Below, piece by piece: positions 32,360 through 41,706 of a DNA stretch of 50,356 nt. This DNA comes from Pseudomonas sp. K2I15. Its GTDB lineage: Bacteria > Pseudomonadota > Gammaproteobacteria > Pseudomonadales > Pseudomonadaceae. Each line of letters opens with the position of its first letter. The stretch's first letter is position 1. The notes below the pieces were generated by a model. The model did no database searches. It worked only from the letters and a program-made list of their open reading frames with translations, and was not told where the DNA came from. The stretch covers positions 1 through 50,356 of the forward strand of contig NZ_NIXO01000047.1 of assembly GCF_002204795.1 (NCBI RefSeq), written 5' to 3'. The translations under genes were made by a program, and so were the position numbers.

Positions 32360-33070
32360 CTGATCCAGGGCCGCCTGGAGCTTGGCGACGACTTCGTCCG
32401 GCACCTGCTTGTTCAGCGCCAGGTACAACTCGGCACTGTTGAAGCGCAGCACGGTCTTGAGCCCGGTCACCCCGACCTGGCGTGCCAGGTAACGGCCCGC
32501 CGGGTCGCCGGTGGCCCACAGGTCTATTTGGCCATCCAGCAGCTTTTGTGCGTTGTCCTGGTCGCGCAGTACGATCACCGGTTTGAGGCCCTGCTTCTCC
32601 AGGGTTTCGGCGATGGCGTCGCCCTTGTAGGCGCCAATTTTGTAGCGCCGGGCCTGCTCAAGGTCGGTCAGCTCAATCTTGCTGTCAGCCTTGGCCAGCA
32701 GCACCCAATCGTCCGGGCCGATGGGGCCGACCCATTTGAACAGCGCCTCACGGTCCGGCAGGCGCGCCATCACGAACACGCCGTAACCGGGTTTTTCCAG
32801 GGCGAGTTTGTAGATTCGCTCCCAAGGGAAACGCAGGGTCAGGTTGTAGGAGATGCCGGCACGCTTGAAGGTCTCGTGGACGATGTCCACGGCGATGCCT
32901 TCGATGTTCTCTTCCTTGGCGAAATTCTTGCCGTTTTTCGCCATGTTGTAAGGCGGGAAGTTTTCCGTCAGCAACACCAGGGAAGCGCTGTCAGACGGTT
33001 CGTCGGCGTGAGCCGAACCCGCCAAAAGAATGGAGGTACTGGCGAGGGCGAGCAGCAAGTCTTTGAACAT
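32312..33070 (-). CDS. Periplasmic amino-acid-type solute-binding protein (SBP family 3)
   Basis: The 252-residue protein has a signal peptide (MFKDLLLALASTSILLAGSAHA) and the family 3 fold: LLTENFPPYNMA, then VDIVHETFKRAGISY, YKIGAYKGDAIAE and a final QEGVVDQIMGRYL. No permease or ATPase gene is adjacent, so it may serve a distant transporter or act as a sensor. The ATG at 33070 begins the signal peptide; the frame extends 17 codons upstream without one. It follows hisF by 66 bases and could be read from the his transcript. Its end overlaps the Vps62-like gene by 48 bases. Confidence 0.9.
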   Translation of the reverse strand: MFKDLLLALASTSILLAGSAHADEPSDSASLVLLTENFPPYNMAKNGKNFAKEENIEGIAVDIVHETFKRAGISYNLTLRFPWERIYKLALEKPGYGVFVMARLPDREALFKWVGPIGPDDWVLLAKADSKIELTDLEQARRYKIGAYKGDAIAETLEKQGLKPVIVLRDQDNAQKLLDGQIDLWATGDPAGRYLARQVGVTGLKTVLRFNSAELYLALNKQVPDEVVAKLQAALDQLRQEGVVDQIMGRYL

Positions 33071-33136
33071 GAAAGTTACCGGAATCCATGGCAAGCCCAG
33101 AGAGTGCCGCGAGCCTGCCATGGTGTCCAGTAGCGT

Positions 33137-33907
33137 TTAGCGAACGACGATACCGCGCGCCGCCATGTAGGCCTTTGCCTCGGGAACGGTGTATTCGCCA
33201 AAGTGGAAAATACTCGCCGCCAGCACTGCGCTGGCGTGGCCTTCAATCACGCCGTCGGCCAGGTGCTGCAGGTTGCCGACGCCGCCGGACGCGATCACCG
33301 GGATGCCCAGCGCGTCGCTGATGGCGCGGGTCACGCCCAGGTCGAAGCCGTTTTTCATGCCGTCCTGGTCCATGCTGGTCAGCAGGATTTCACCGGCGCC
33401 CAGGGCTTCCATCTTCATCGCCCACTGCACCGCGTCCAGCCCGGTAGGCTTGCGCCCGCCGTGGGTGAAAATCTCCCAGCGCGGGGTTTCGCCGGGGCCG
33501 GAGACTTTCTTGGCGTCGATGGCCACCACGATGCACTGCGAACCGAAGTGCTGCGCAGCTTCGCCGACAAACTCCGGGTTAAACACGGCCGCGGTGTTGA
33601 TCGAGACCTTGTCTGCGCCGGCGTTCAGCAGGTTGCGAATGTCCTGCACGGTACGCACGCCACCGCCCACGGTCAGCGGGATAAACACCTGGCTGGCCAT
33701 GCGCTCCACGGTATGCAACGTGGTGTCGCGACCGTCGACGCTGGCGGTGATGTCGAGAAAGGTAATCTCGTCAGCACCCTGCTCGTCGTAGCGACGGGCA
33801 ATTTCCACCGGGTCGCCGGCGTCACGGATGTTCTCGAACTTGACGCCCTTGACCACGCGACCGTTGTCGACGTCCAGGCAAGGGATAATGCGTTTGGCCA
33901 GCGCCAT
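33137..33907 (-). CDS. hisF: Imidazole glycerol phosphate synthase, cyclase subunit
   Basis: The 256-residue TIM-barrel protein joins ammonia, made by HisH, to PRFAR and yields imidazole glycerol phosphate and AICAR. Asp12 in IIPCLDVDNGRVVKG and the late GGVGNLQHLADGV phosphate site are typical, as are VGGGVRTVQDI and NTAAVFNPEFV. It begins 9 bases after hisA. The length equals the family norm. Confidence 0.98.
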   Translation of the reverse strand: MALAKRIIPCLDVDNGRVVKGVKFENIRDAGDPVEIARRYDEQGADEITFLDITASVDGRDTTLHTVERMASQVFIPLTVGGGVRTVQDIRNLLNAGADKVSINTAAVFNPEFVGEAAQHFGSQCIVVAIDAKKVSGPGETPRWEIFTHGGRKPTGLDAVQWAMKMEALGAGEILLTSMDQDGMKNGFDLGVTRAISDALGIPVIASGGVGNLQHLADGVIEGHASAVLAASIFHFGEYTVPEAKAYMAARGIVVR

Positions 33908-33916
33908 GGTCAGTCC

Positions 33917-34654
33917 TCAGCCTTTGTAGGCGTCGCAGTAAGCCTGAGCTTCGGCGACGTCCAGGGTGCCTTCATAGATCGCACGGCCGGTGATGGCGCC
34001 GATGATCCCTGGGGCCTTCGCGTCCAGCAGCGACTTGATGTCGCCCAGGTTGTGGATACCGCCGGAAGCGATCACCGGGATCTTGGTGGCAGCAGCCAGC
34101 GCAGCGGTGAACGGTACGTTGCAACCCTGCATCATGCCGTCTTTGGCGATGTCGGTATAAACGATGGCAGAGACGCCGTCGGCTTCAAACTGCTTGGCCA
34201 GGTCGATCACCTGAATGGTGCTGATTTCAGCCCAGCCGTCGGTGGCGACAAAACCGTCTTTAGCGTCCAGGCCCACGATCACTTTACCGGGGAACGCACG
34301 GCAGGCTTCGGCGACGAAGGCCGGGTCTTTCACGGCCTTGGTGCCGATGATCACGTAGCTCACGCCCGCTTTCACGTAGTGCTCGATGGTTTCCAGGGAG
34401 CGAATGCCGCCGCCGATCTGGATCGGCAGGTTCGGGTAGCGCTTGGCGATCGCCGTCACCACTTCGCCGTTGACCGGCTGGCCTTCGAACGCACCGTTCA
34501 AGTCCACCAGATGCAGACGACGGCAACCGCCTTCCACCCACTTGGCAGCCATGCTCACCGGGTCATCGGAGAACACCGTGGAATCTTCCATGCGGCCCTG
34601 GCGCAGGCGTACGCAGGCGCCGTCCTTGAGATCGATAGCGGGAATAATCAGCAT
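33917..34654 (-). CDS. hisA: ProFAR isomerase
   Basis: The 245-residue TIM-barrel enzyme isomerises ProFAR to PRFAR, the step before HisHF. The N-terminus MLIIPAIDLKDGACVRLRQG with Asp8 is diagnostic, as are QIGGGIRSLETIEHYVKAG and the C-terminal GIIGAITGRAIYEG. It lies between the DUF2164 gene and hisF. Confidence 0.98.
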   Translation of the reverse strand: MLIIPAIDLKDGACVRLRQGRMEDSTVFSDDPVSMAAKWVEGGCRRLHLVDLNGAFEGQPVNGEVVTAIAKRYPNLPIQIGGGIRSLETIEHYVKAGVSYVIIGTKAVKDPAFVAEACRAFPGKVIVGLDAKDGFVATDGWAEISTIQVIDLAKQFEADGVSAIVYTDIAKDGMMQGCNVPFTAALAAATKIPVIASGGIHNLGDIKSLLDAKAPGIIGAITGRAIYEGTLDVAEAQAYCDAYKG

Positions 34655-34693
34655 CTGGCAAACCTTATTCGATATTCAGCGTTGCTCGGGAAA

Positions 34694-34951
34694 TCAGGGT
34701 TTCTCGAGCGCCCACAAGTCGCTTTCGATGCTTTCGAACCTTTCTTTAAGGTGCGTCTGCACATCGAAAATCGCCCTGTTGTAATAGTGCGGAGCAATTT
34801 CAGTGGTGAACAGTTCGAGGATTTCTGCAACCTCGAACGAGCCGAGCTTGAGCTCGAAGCGGTCTTCCATGAAACGCTTGATCTTGTCGGTGGCCTCACT
34901 CTCCTGTTGGGGAGTGAGGTTCAAGATCGGCGGCTTGACCTTCTTGGCCAT
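34694..34951 (-). CDS. DUF2164 domain protein in the his operon
   Basis: The 85-residue protein reads LNLTPQQESEATDKIKRFME, then FELKLGSFEVAEILELFTTE and IAPHYYNRAIFDVQ, the DUF2164 pattern of small cytosolic helical proteins. The function is unknown. The ATG at 34951 overlaps the hisH stop by one base (TAATG), so it is translated right after hisH. It sits between hisH and hisA, which are otherwise neighbours. Confidence 0.88.
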   Translation of the reverse strand: MAKKVKPPILNLTPQQESEATDKIKRFMEDRFELKLGSFEVAEILELFTTEIAPHYYNRAIFDVQTHLKERFESIESDLWALEKP

Positions 34952-35589
34952 TACCAGCGCCCGTCCCACGCGGCGAAGTTCTGCAGCAATTGCAGGCCAT
35001 GGGTATGGCTCTTCTCCGGGTGGAACTGCACGGCAAAGCGTGAACCGTCGGCCAGGGCCGCGGCGAAGTCGACGCCATAGTGCCCGCCACCCACCACCTG
35101 GCGCGGGTTACCGGCGGCGATGTAGTAGCTGTGCACGAAGTAGAAACGCGCCAGGTCCGGCACGTTGTGCCACAGCGGGTGATCCACGGTCTGGCGCACT
35201 TCGTTCCAGCCCATGTGCGGCACCTTCAGGTGTTCGCCGTCTTCGTGCAGGTCTTTGCCGAAAAACTTCACCTGGCCCGGGAACAGGCCGATGCAGTCGA
35301 CGCCGGCGTTCTCTTCACTGCTGTCGAGCAGGGCTTGCATGCCCACGCAGATGCCGAGGAACGGCCGGTCCTGGCTGACTTCACGCACCAGGCTGTCAAA
35401 GCCCAGGCGGCGAATCTCGGCCATGCAGTCGCGAATTGCGCCAACACCCGGGAAAACCACCCGGTCGGCTTCGCGAATCACGTCGGCATCGCTGGTGATC
35501 AGCACCTTGCCGGCACCTACGTGCTCGAGGGCCTTGGCCACCGAGTGCAGGTTACCCATGCCGTAATCGATAACCGCGACCGTCTGCAT
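34951..35589 (-). CDS. hisH: Imidazole glycerol phosphate synthase, glutaminase subunit
   Basis: The 212-residue class I glutaminase releases ammonia for HisF. Cys81 in FLGICVGMQALL is the nucleophile and VQFHPEKSHTHGLQLL carries the His and Glu of the triad. It begins with VIDYGMGNLHSV. The start overlaps the hisB stop by one base and its own stop overlaps the DUF2164 start, giving tight coupling. Confidence 0.98.
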   Translation of the reverse strand: MQTVAVIDYGMGNLHSVAKALEHVGAGKVLITSDADVIREADRVVFPGVGAIRDCMAEIRRLGFDSLVREVSQDRPFLGICVGMQALLDSSEENAGVDCIGLFPGQVKFFGKDLHEDGEHLKVPHMGWNEVRQTVDHPLWHNVPDLARFYFVHSYYIAAGNPRQVVGGGHYGVDFAAALADGSRFAVQFHPEKSHTHGLQLLQNFAAWDGRW

Positions 35590-36182
35590 TAAAGGACGCC
35601 CTTGGTCGACGGCATTTGCCCGGCCATGCGGTCATCCAGCTCCACGGCCATGCGCAGGGCACGACCGAAGGCCTTGAACACGGTCTCGATCTGGTGGTGG
35701 GTGTTGGTGCCACGCAGGTTGTCGATGTGCAGGCTGACCAGCGCGTGGTTGACGAAGCCCTGGAAGAATTCCTGGAACAGGTCAACGTCGAAGCCGCCCA
35801 CGGTGGCACGGGTGTAGGGCACGTGCATCTGCAGGCCTGGGCGGCCGGAGAAGTCGATGACCACACGCGACAGCGCCTCATCGAGCGGGACATAGGCGTG
35901 GCCGTAGCGACGGATGCCTTTTTTGTCGCCAATGGCTTTGGCAAATGCCTGGCCCAACGTGATACCGACGTCTTCCACCGTGTGGTGGTCGTCGATATGC
36001 AGGTCGCCCTTGCTGACGATATCCAGGTCGATCAGCCCGTGACGGGCGATCTGGTCCAGCATGTGCTCAAGAAAAGGTACACCGATATCAAATCGGGCCT
36101 TTCCGGTGCCATCCAGGTTAATCGAGGCTTTGATCTGGGTTTCCAGAGTGTCGCGCTCGACGGACGCCTTACGTTCGGCCAT
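35589..36182 (-). CDS. hisB: Imidazoleglycerol-phosphate dehydratase
   Basis: The 197-residue manganese enzyme removes water from imidazole glycerol phosphate. Both metal motifs are present: DDHHTVEDVGI (about residue 70) and NTHHQIETVFKAFGRAL (about 165). It is the single-function form, without the phosphatase domain of E. coli HisB. The ATG at 36182 has CGGAG upstream; it is the first gene of hisB-hisH-DUF2164-hisA-hisF. Confidence 0.97.
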   Translation of the reverse strand: MAERKASVERDTLETQIKASINLDGTGKARFDIGVPFLEHMLDQIARHGLIDLDIVSKGDLHIDDHHTVEDVGITLGQAFAKAIGDKKGIRRYGHAYVPLDEALSRVVIDFSGRPGLQMHVPYTRATVGGFDVDLFQEFFQGFVNHALVSLHIDNLRGTNTHHQIETVFKAFGRALRMAVELDDRMAGQMPSTKGVL

Positions 36183-36300
36183 CACCAGCTCCGCAAAATC
36201 ATTGGGCGAAAAAGGCAGCCATTATAGGGGCGCGGGCGCTAAACAGAAACATCGGAGGGGATAAGACTGATGGAGTGTCGAGGATAGACATGTCAGTACA

Positions 36301-36425
36301 AGTGTGGGAGCAGCTTTGTGTGGGAACGGGCTTGCTCGCGAAAGCGGTGTGTCAGCCAATACATGTACTGACTGATCCATCGCATTCGCGAGCAAGCCCG
36401 CTCCCACACAAGCCCGCCCCCACAA
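36301..36425. repeat. Nested REPIN between hisB and the OFA transporter
   Basis: An outer arm AGTGTGGGAGCAGCTTTG precedes a complete inner REPIN that runs from GTGTGGGAACGGGCTTGCTC to GAGCAAGCCCGCTCCCACAC. A further partial copy, AAGCCCGCCCCCACAA, follows. The inner left arm has one base change (GGAACGGG). Confidence 0.85.
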
Positions 36426-36438
36426 GGGTTACGCGGTG

Positions 36439-38100
36439 TTAGTGGAACAGTACTGCGGTTTTCTGCAGCGTGACCCACACGCCCCACGCCAACGGAATAC
36501 CCACCGCCAGCCAGGCGGCAACCGCCAATGGCACGCTGCCGGAGGAGGCTTTCCATTCCAGCACAGTGCTGGAATCGGCGCCCTTGTCGTGGCCCAGCGC
36601 CTGTTCGGCGGCCAGTTCGGCGTCGGTCATGAAGTACTTGTCTGCCACCGGCCGTACCAGCAGGTTGCAGATAAAGCCCAGCACCAGCAGGCCGGCGAGG
36701 ATGTACAAGGTGATGTCGTAAGCGGCAGCGCGTTCAACGCCGATGCTCAGCTGATACTCACGCAGGTAGTTCACCAGCACCGGGCCCAACACGCCCGCCG
36801 CTGCCCACGCCGTCAGCAGACGACCGTGGATCGCACCCACCATTTGTGTACCGAACAGGTCGGCCAGGTAAGCCGGAACCGTCGCAAAACCACCGCCGTA
36901 CATCGACAGGATGATGCAGAACGCGGCCACGAACAGGGCAACGTTACCCAGGTGACCGAGGTTCGGGATCAACGCGTACAGGGCAAAGCCCAGCGCAAAG
37001 AACACGAAATAGGTGTTTTTACGGCCCAGGTAGTCGGAGAACGACGCCCAGAAGAACCGGCCACCGATGTTGAACAGGCTCAACAGACCGGTAAATCCAG
37101 CTGCAATGGCCGCGATGGACGCCAGTTGACCGGCATCCAGTTGGCCAAACGTCAGGCCGTTACCCAGCAATTTGCCGCCGAACACTTCCTGCAGCAGCGG
37201 CGAAGCCATGCCGAGAATGCCAATACCGGCAGACACGTTCAGGCACAGCACCAGCCACACCAGACGAAATTGCGGGGTTTTCCAGGCCACGTTCACGTGC
37301 ACGTGACGGTGGGTGATCATCGCGTTGCTGGCTTTCTTCGCCGGGGCAGTCCAGCCCTCAGGCTTCCAGCCGGTCGGCGGAACGCGGTACGACAAGGCGC
37401 CGCCGATCATGAACACGAAGTAGATAACGGCCATGACCACGAAGCTCTGCCACACACCAACGCTGGTCGGCGAGGCAAAGTGACCCATCAGGGCTGCTGC
37501 CAACGGGGCACCAACCATCGCGCCGCCGCCGAAGCCCATGATCGCCATGCCAGTGGCCATGCCGCGCTTGTCCGGGAACCACTTGATCAGGGTCGACACC
37601 GGCGAGATATAGCCCAGGCCCAGGCCGATACCGCCAATGACCCCGGAGCCGATCCACATCAGCCAGATCTGGTGGGTATAGATCCCCAATGCGGAGATCA
37701 GCAAGCCGCCACACCAGCACAAGGCCGACACGACACCCGCTTTACGTGGCCCGGCATGTTCCAGCCAGCCGCCCCAGATCGCTGCCGAGCAGCCCAGGAA
37801 GATAAAGAACAGGGTGTAGATCCAGCCCAGCATGGAGATGGGCCAGTCGCATTGGGACGAGAAGACCTGGCTGATAAAGCTCATGTCCGGCGCGCAGGCG
37901 ACCGGTGCGGTGATACCCAGCGCCTTGGACAACGGTAACCAGAACACCGAGAAGCCGTAGGCCATGCCGATGCACAGGTGGATGGCCAGGGCGGCCGGTG
38001 GTACCAGCCAACGGTTGAACCCGGGCTTGGCGATAATGCGTTCCTTGGACAGGAACGCGGGCTGTGCGGCAGTTAAAGCTGCCGCAGTGCTAGTGCTCAT
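36439..38100 (-). CDS. MFS transporter, oxalate/formate antiporter (OFA) family
   Basis: The 553-residue inner-membrane protein has about 12 hydrophobic helices. The OFA-type N-terminus (GFNRWLVPPAALAIHLCIGMAYGFSVFWLPLS), the motif IGGIGLGLGYISPVSTLIKWFPDKRG and the later FNIGGRFFWASFSDYLGRKN all agree with that family. Members move small carboxylates such as oxalate, formate or pyruvate; the substrate here cannot be read from sequence. A long loop holds a CAPDMSFISQVFSSQC stretch. It is divergent from asmA. Confidence 0.9.
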   Translation of the reverse strand: MSTSTAAALTAAQPAFLSKERIIAKPGFNRWLVPPAALAIHLCIGMAYGFSVFWLPLSKALGITAPVACAPDMSFISQVFSSQCDWPISMLGWIYTLFFIFLGCSAAIWGGWLEHAGPRKAGVVSALCWCGGLLISALGIYTHQIWLMWIGSGVIGGIGLGLGYISPVSTLIKWFPDKRGMATGMAIMGFGGGAMVGAPLAAALMGHFASPTSVGVWQSFVVMAVIYFVFMIGGALSYRVPPTGWKPEGWTAPAKKASNAMITHRHVHVNVAWKTPQFRLVWLVLCLNVSAGIGILGMASPLLQEVFGGKLLGNGLTFGQLDAGQLASIAAIAAGFTGLLSLFNIGGRFFWASFSDYLGRKNTYFVFFALGFALYALIPNLGHLGNVALFVAAFCIILSMYGGGFATVPAYLADLFGTQMVGAIHGRLLTAWAAAGVLGPVLVNYLREYQLSIGVERAAAYDITLYILAGLLVLGFICNLLVRPVADKYFMTDAELAAEQALGHDKGADSSTVLEWKASSGSVPLAVAAWLAVGIPLAWGVWVTLQKTAVLFH

Positions 38101-38303
38101 TGGTGTTTCCCCCAGTTATTAGTATGTGTCCGTCGGGCGCTCTCTCCTTTTGGCCTTACACGCAAGGCGTGGCCATATTTGTTGAGTAAAGCTCCATTTT
38201 TGCGCGACGTTTAGCCGCAGAAGGCGGACGAACACGCAGAGATTAGCATCTGTGGATGACAGAAAAACCAAACTGCCATCATCTTTTCCAGGTTATCTGT
38301 TTT

Positions 38304-38317
38304 TTTTGGCGCCAAAA
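38304..38317. promoter_or_regulatory. Palindrome in the OFA transporter/asmA promoter gap
   Basis: TTTTGGCGCCAAAA is a perfect 14-bp palindrome and could bind a dimeric regulator. The 38101-38425 gap also holds a possible -10 box TATACT at 38381-38386 for asmA. Nothing else in the gap could be assigned. Confidence 0.4.
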
Positions 38318-38425
38318 TTCCGTTTTGCCGGCCATAGATACAATGTAACTATCCGCGAACTGACGTAAGCCTTCGGGCGTTATACTCTGCGGCTAAATTT
38401 TAAAACGACATACAAGGACTCGCCC

Positions 38426-40642
38426 ATGAAAGCGTTCGGCAAAATCCTGGGTCTGGTACTTCTCGGGCTGTTGCTGATCATTGTGGCTCTAGGCTTTGCC
38501 CTGACCCATCTCTTCGATCCCAACGACTACAAAGACGAGATTCGCCAGATTGCCCGCGACAAGGCCCACATCGAGCTGACGCTCAATGGCGACATCGGGT
38601 GGAGCCTGTTCCCCTGGCTCGGTCTTGAATTGCACGAGGCCAGCGTTGCGACCCTGACCAACCCGACCCAACCGTTCGCCGATTTGCAGATGCTTGGCCT
38701 GTCGGTGCGCGTGCTGCCGCTGCTGCGCCGTGAAGTGCAGATGAGCGATGTGCGTGTCGAAGGCCTGAACCTGCGCCTGAACAAAGATGTGCATGGCCAC
38801 GGCAACTGGGAAGACATCGGCAAGAATGTGCCCGACGCGGGTACACCCGCCGCCGCGCCCGCCGTGACTGAAGCGGCCACGCCGCCCAAGCCTGAAAAAC
38901 CGCCCCAGCCGATCCGCCTGGACATCGACAGCCTGACCATCAACAACGCCCGCGTCGAATACAACGACGAGCAGACCGGCAAGCAGTTCAGCGCCGAAAG
39001 CATCCAGCTGAGCGCCGGCGCCGTGCACGAAGGCGCAAGCATCCCGGTGAAACTCACCGCCTTCTTCGGCAGCAACCAGCCGCTGATGCGCGTCAAGACC
39101 GAGGTCAACGGCAACTTGCGCATTCAGCGCGCCCTCAAGCGCTACCAGTTCGAAGACATGAAAGTCACCGGTGAAGCAACCGGCGAACCGCTGCAAGGCA
39201 AGACAGTGACCTTTTCGACCCAAGGCCAATTGCTGGTGGACCAGTCGGCCAACATTGCCGAATGGACCAGCATGAAGCTGTCGCTGAACCAACTGCGCGC
39301 CTTGGGCGAGCTGAAGGTCAACGACCTGGATAAAACCCCGCAACTCAGCGGCGCCCTGTCGATTGCCCAGTTTGACCTGGCCAAGTTCCTCGACAGCGTC
39401 GGCAACCCGCTGCCGCCGATGGCCGCCGGCAGCCTGAGCAAGGTCGAGCTGGTCAGCCGCCTCAAGGGCACGCCCACCAGCCTGGCGCTTGAAGACCTCA
39501 ACCTGAAACTCGACGACAGCACCTTTACCGGTCGCGTGGCCGTGGAAGATTTCGCCAAACAGTCCCTGCGGGTGCAGCTCAAGGCCGACACCTTCAACGC
39601 TGACAACTACTTGCCGGCCAAGTCCGAATCCGCCAAAGGCGCTGCAGCCGCACGCCAGGCTGAAGTGCAGAACAGCGAAGCCGGCGCCATGGCCGCCGGT
39701 GGCACCACACCACTGCCAGACGCCCCGACCAAGGGCGCGTGGAGCACCGACAAACTGCTGCCATTGACGCGCCTGCGCACCCTGGACGTAAACGCCGACC
39801 TGTCCTTCGGCCAACTGACCCTGAGCAAGCTGCCGATCCAGAATGCCGCCCTGAAAGCCTCCGGCCTCGATGGCCAGCTCAAGCTCGACACCTTGAGCGG
39901 CGGCCTTTACAACGGCACTTTCCAGGCCAACGGCAACCTTGACGTGCGCCAGGACATCCCGCTGCTGGCGCTGCAAACCCGCATCAAGCAAGTACCGGTC
40001 GAACGCATCCTGCAAGCCCAGGGGCAGAACCCGCCGGTGAAGGGCCAGCTCACCCTCGACAGCAACCTCAATGGCCGCGGTAATAGCCAGAAAGCCCTGA
40101 TCGACAGCCTCAACGGCACCGCCAGCTTTGCAATCAACAACGGTGTGCTGCTCAACGCCAACCTTGAGCAACAGCTGTGCACCGGCATTGCCCTGCTCAA
40201 CCGCAAGACCCTCAGCGGCGACCAGCGCGGCAAGGACACCCCGTTCCAGGAACTCAAGGGCAACCTGACCTTGCGCAACGGCGTGGCCAGTAACCCGGAC
40301 CTGAAAGTGCGCATCCCGGGCCTGACCGTCAACGGCAACGGCGACATCGACCTGCGCGTGCTGGGCATGGACTACCGCGTCGGCATCATCGTCGAAGGCG
40401 ACCAGCGCGAGATTCCGGACCCGGCTTGCGAAGTGGGCTCCAACTTCCAGAACATCGAAGTCCCGCTGCGCTGCCGTGGCCCGCTCGAACTGGGCGCCAA
40501 GGCTTGCCGCCTGGACAAGGACGGCTTGAGCCAGGTCGCGATCAAGGCGGCGGGCAACAAGCTCAGCGAGAAGCTTGAACAGAAGCTCGACAAGGTTAAT
40601 CCACAGTTGAAAGACGCTCTGAAGGGCCTGTTCAAGCGATGA
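38426..40642 (+). CDS. AsmA family protein
   Basis: The 738-residue protein has an N-terminal membrane anchor (ILGLVLLGLLLIIVALGFALTHLF) followed by the AsmA start pattern DPNDYKDEIRQIARDKAHIEL and GDIGWSLFPWLGLELHEASV. A large beta-rich periplasmic region follows, ending in the AsmA-type LTVNGNGDIDLRVLGMDYR. Family members are now seen as bridge-like lipid-transfer proteins between the membranes. The length is normal for pseudomonad AsmA. Its stop overlaps the mutY start by 4 bases. Confidence 0.92.
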   Translation: MKAFGKILGLVLLGLLLIIVALGFALTHLFDPNDYKDEIRQIARDKAHIELTLNGDIGWSLFPWLGLELHEASVATLTNPTQPFADLQMLGLSVRVLPLLRREVQMSDVRVEGLNLRLNKDVHGHGNWEDIGKNVPDAGTPAAAPAVTEAATPPKPEKPPQPIRLDIDSLTINNARVEYNDEQTGKQFSAESIQLSAGAVHEGASIPVKLTAFFGSNQPLMRVKTEVNGNLRIQRALKRYQFEDMKVTGEATGEPLQGKTVTFSTQGQLLVDQSANIAEWTSMKLSLNQLRALGELKVNDLDKTPQLSGALSIAQFDLAKFLDSVGNPLPPMAAGSLSKVELVSRLKGTPTSLALEDLNLKLDDSTFTGRVAVEDFAKQSLRVQLKADTFNADNYLPAKSESAKGAAAARQAEVQNSEAGAMAAGGTTPLPDAPTKGAWSTDKLLPLTRLRTLDVNADLSFGQLTLSKLPIQNAALKASGLDGQLKLDTLSGGLYNGTFQANGNLDVRQDIPLLALQTRIKQVPVERILQAQGQNPPVKGQLTLDSNLNGRGNSQKALIDSLNGTASFAINNGVLLNANLEQQLCTGIALLNRKTLSGDQRGKDTPFQELKGNLTLRNGVASNPDLKVRIPGLTVNGNGDIDLRVLGMDYRVGIIVEGDQREIPDPACEVGSNFQNIEVPLRCRGPLELGAKACRLDKDGLSQVAIKAAGNKLSEKLEQKLDKVNPQLKDALKGLFKR

Positions 40643-41706
40643 GAAACGAGCAATTTTCAACGGCGGTGCTGGACTGGTACGACCGCCACGGTCGCCACGA
40701 CCTGCCCTGGCAACAAGGCATCACACCTTACCGGGTGTGGGTGTCGGAGATCATGTTGCAGCAGACCCAGGTCAGCACCGTGCTGAACTACTTCGACCGT
40801 TTCATGGCGTCCCTGCCAACGGTCGAAGCCCTGGCAGCCGCACCGGAAGACGAAGTGCTGCACCTGTGGACAGGGCTGGGTTACTACACCCGCGCCCGCA
40901 ACCTGCAAAAGACCGCAAAGATCGTCGTTGCCGAATACGGCGGCGAGTTTCCCCGTGACGTCGAAAAGCTCACCGAATTGCCGGGCATCGGGCTGTCCAC
41001 CGCCGGCGCGATTGCCAGCCTGAGCATGGGCCTGCGAGCGCCGATCCTTGATGGCAACGTCAAACGCGTGTTGGCGCGCTTTACCGCGCAAGAAGGTTAC
41101 CCGGGGGAGCCGAAGGTCGCCAAACAGCTGTGGGCCACCGCAGAGCGCTTTACGCCGCATGATCGTGTCAACGCCTACACCCAGGCGATGATGGACATGG
41201 GCGCCACCCTCTGCACCCGCAGCAAACCCAGCTGCCTGCTGTGCCCGCTGGAAAAAGGCTGCGAAGCCCACATGCTTGGCCTGGAAACCCGCTACCCGAT
41301 CCCCAAGCCGCGCAAAGCCGTGCCCCAGAAGCGCACGCTGATGCCGCTGCTGGCCAATGCCGAGGGCGCGATCCTGCTTTACCGTCGCCCTTCCACGGGC
41401 CTGTGGGGCGGTTTGTGGAGCTTGCCGGAGCTCGATGACCTGAGCGACCTGGAACACCTGGCCAACCAGCACTCGCTGGCGCTGGGCAAGCAGCAGGAAC
41501 TGCCGAGCCTGATCCACACCTTCAGCCACTTCCAACTGGCTATCGAACCCTGGCTGGTCCAGGTCCAGGAGTCTGCCCATCACGTGGCCGAGGCTGACTG
41601 GCTCTGGTATAACCTCGCCACCCCGCCGCGCCTGGGCCTTGCCGCCCCGGTAAAGAAACTGCTGAAGCGCGCGGCTGAAGTATTGAACGCAGGAGTTCCG
41701 TCATGA
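40639..41706 (+). CDS. mutY: A/G-specific adenine glycosylase
   Basis: The 355-residue base-excision enzyme removes adenine paired with 8-oxoguanine. Glu37 in VWVSEIMLQQTQV is catalytic, the helix-hairpin-helix LPGIGLSTAGAI follows, and a 4Fe-4S cluster is held by Cys-X6-Cys-X2-Cys-X5-Cys (CTRSKPSCLLCPLEKGC). The C-terminus is the NUDIX-like 8-oxoG recognition domain (LYRRPSTGLWGGLWSLPEL). It is coupled to asmA upstream and to yggX downstream, both by ATGA overlaps. With YggX it forms an oxidative-damage unit. Confidence 0.98.
   Translation: MRNEQFSTAVLDWYDRHGRHDLPWQQGITPYRVWVSEIMLQQTQVSTVLNYFDRFMASLPTVEALAAAPEDEVLHLWTGLGYYTRARNLQKTAKIVVAEYGGEFPRDVEKLTELPGIGLSTAGAIASLSMGLRAPILDGNVKRVLARFTAQEGYPGEPKVAKQLWATAERFTPHDRVNAYTQAMMDMGATLCTRSKPSCLLCPLEKGCEAHMLGLETRYPIPKPRKAVPQKRTLMPLLANAEGAILLYRRPSTGLWGGLWSLPELDDLSDLEHLANQHSLALGKQQELPSLIHTFSHFQLAIEPWLVQVQESAHHVAEADWLWYNLATPPRLGLAAPVKKLLKRAAEVLNAGVPS

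Noticed and set aside
38489..40660. 723-codon minus-strand open frame opposite asmA
   Set aside because: Low-complexity Val/Gln/Ala/Leu sequence, no ribosome site and full overlap with asmA, whose protein is clearly recognisable.
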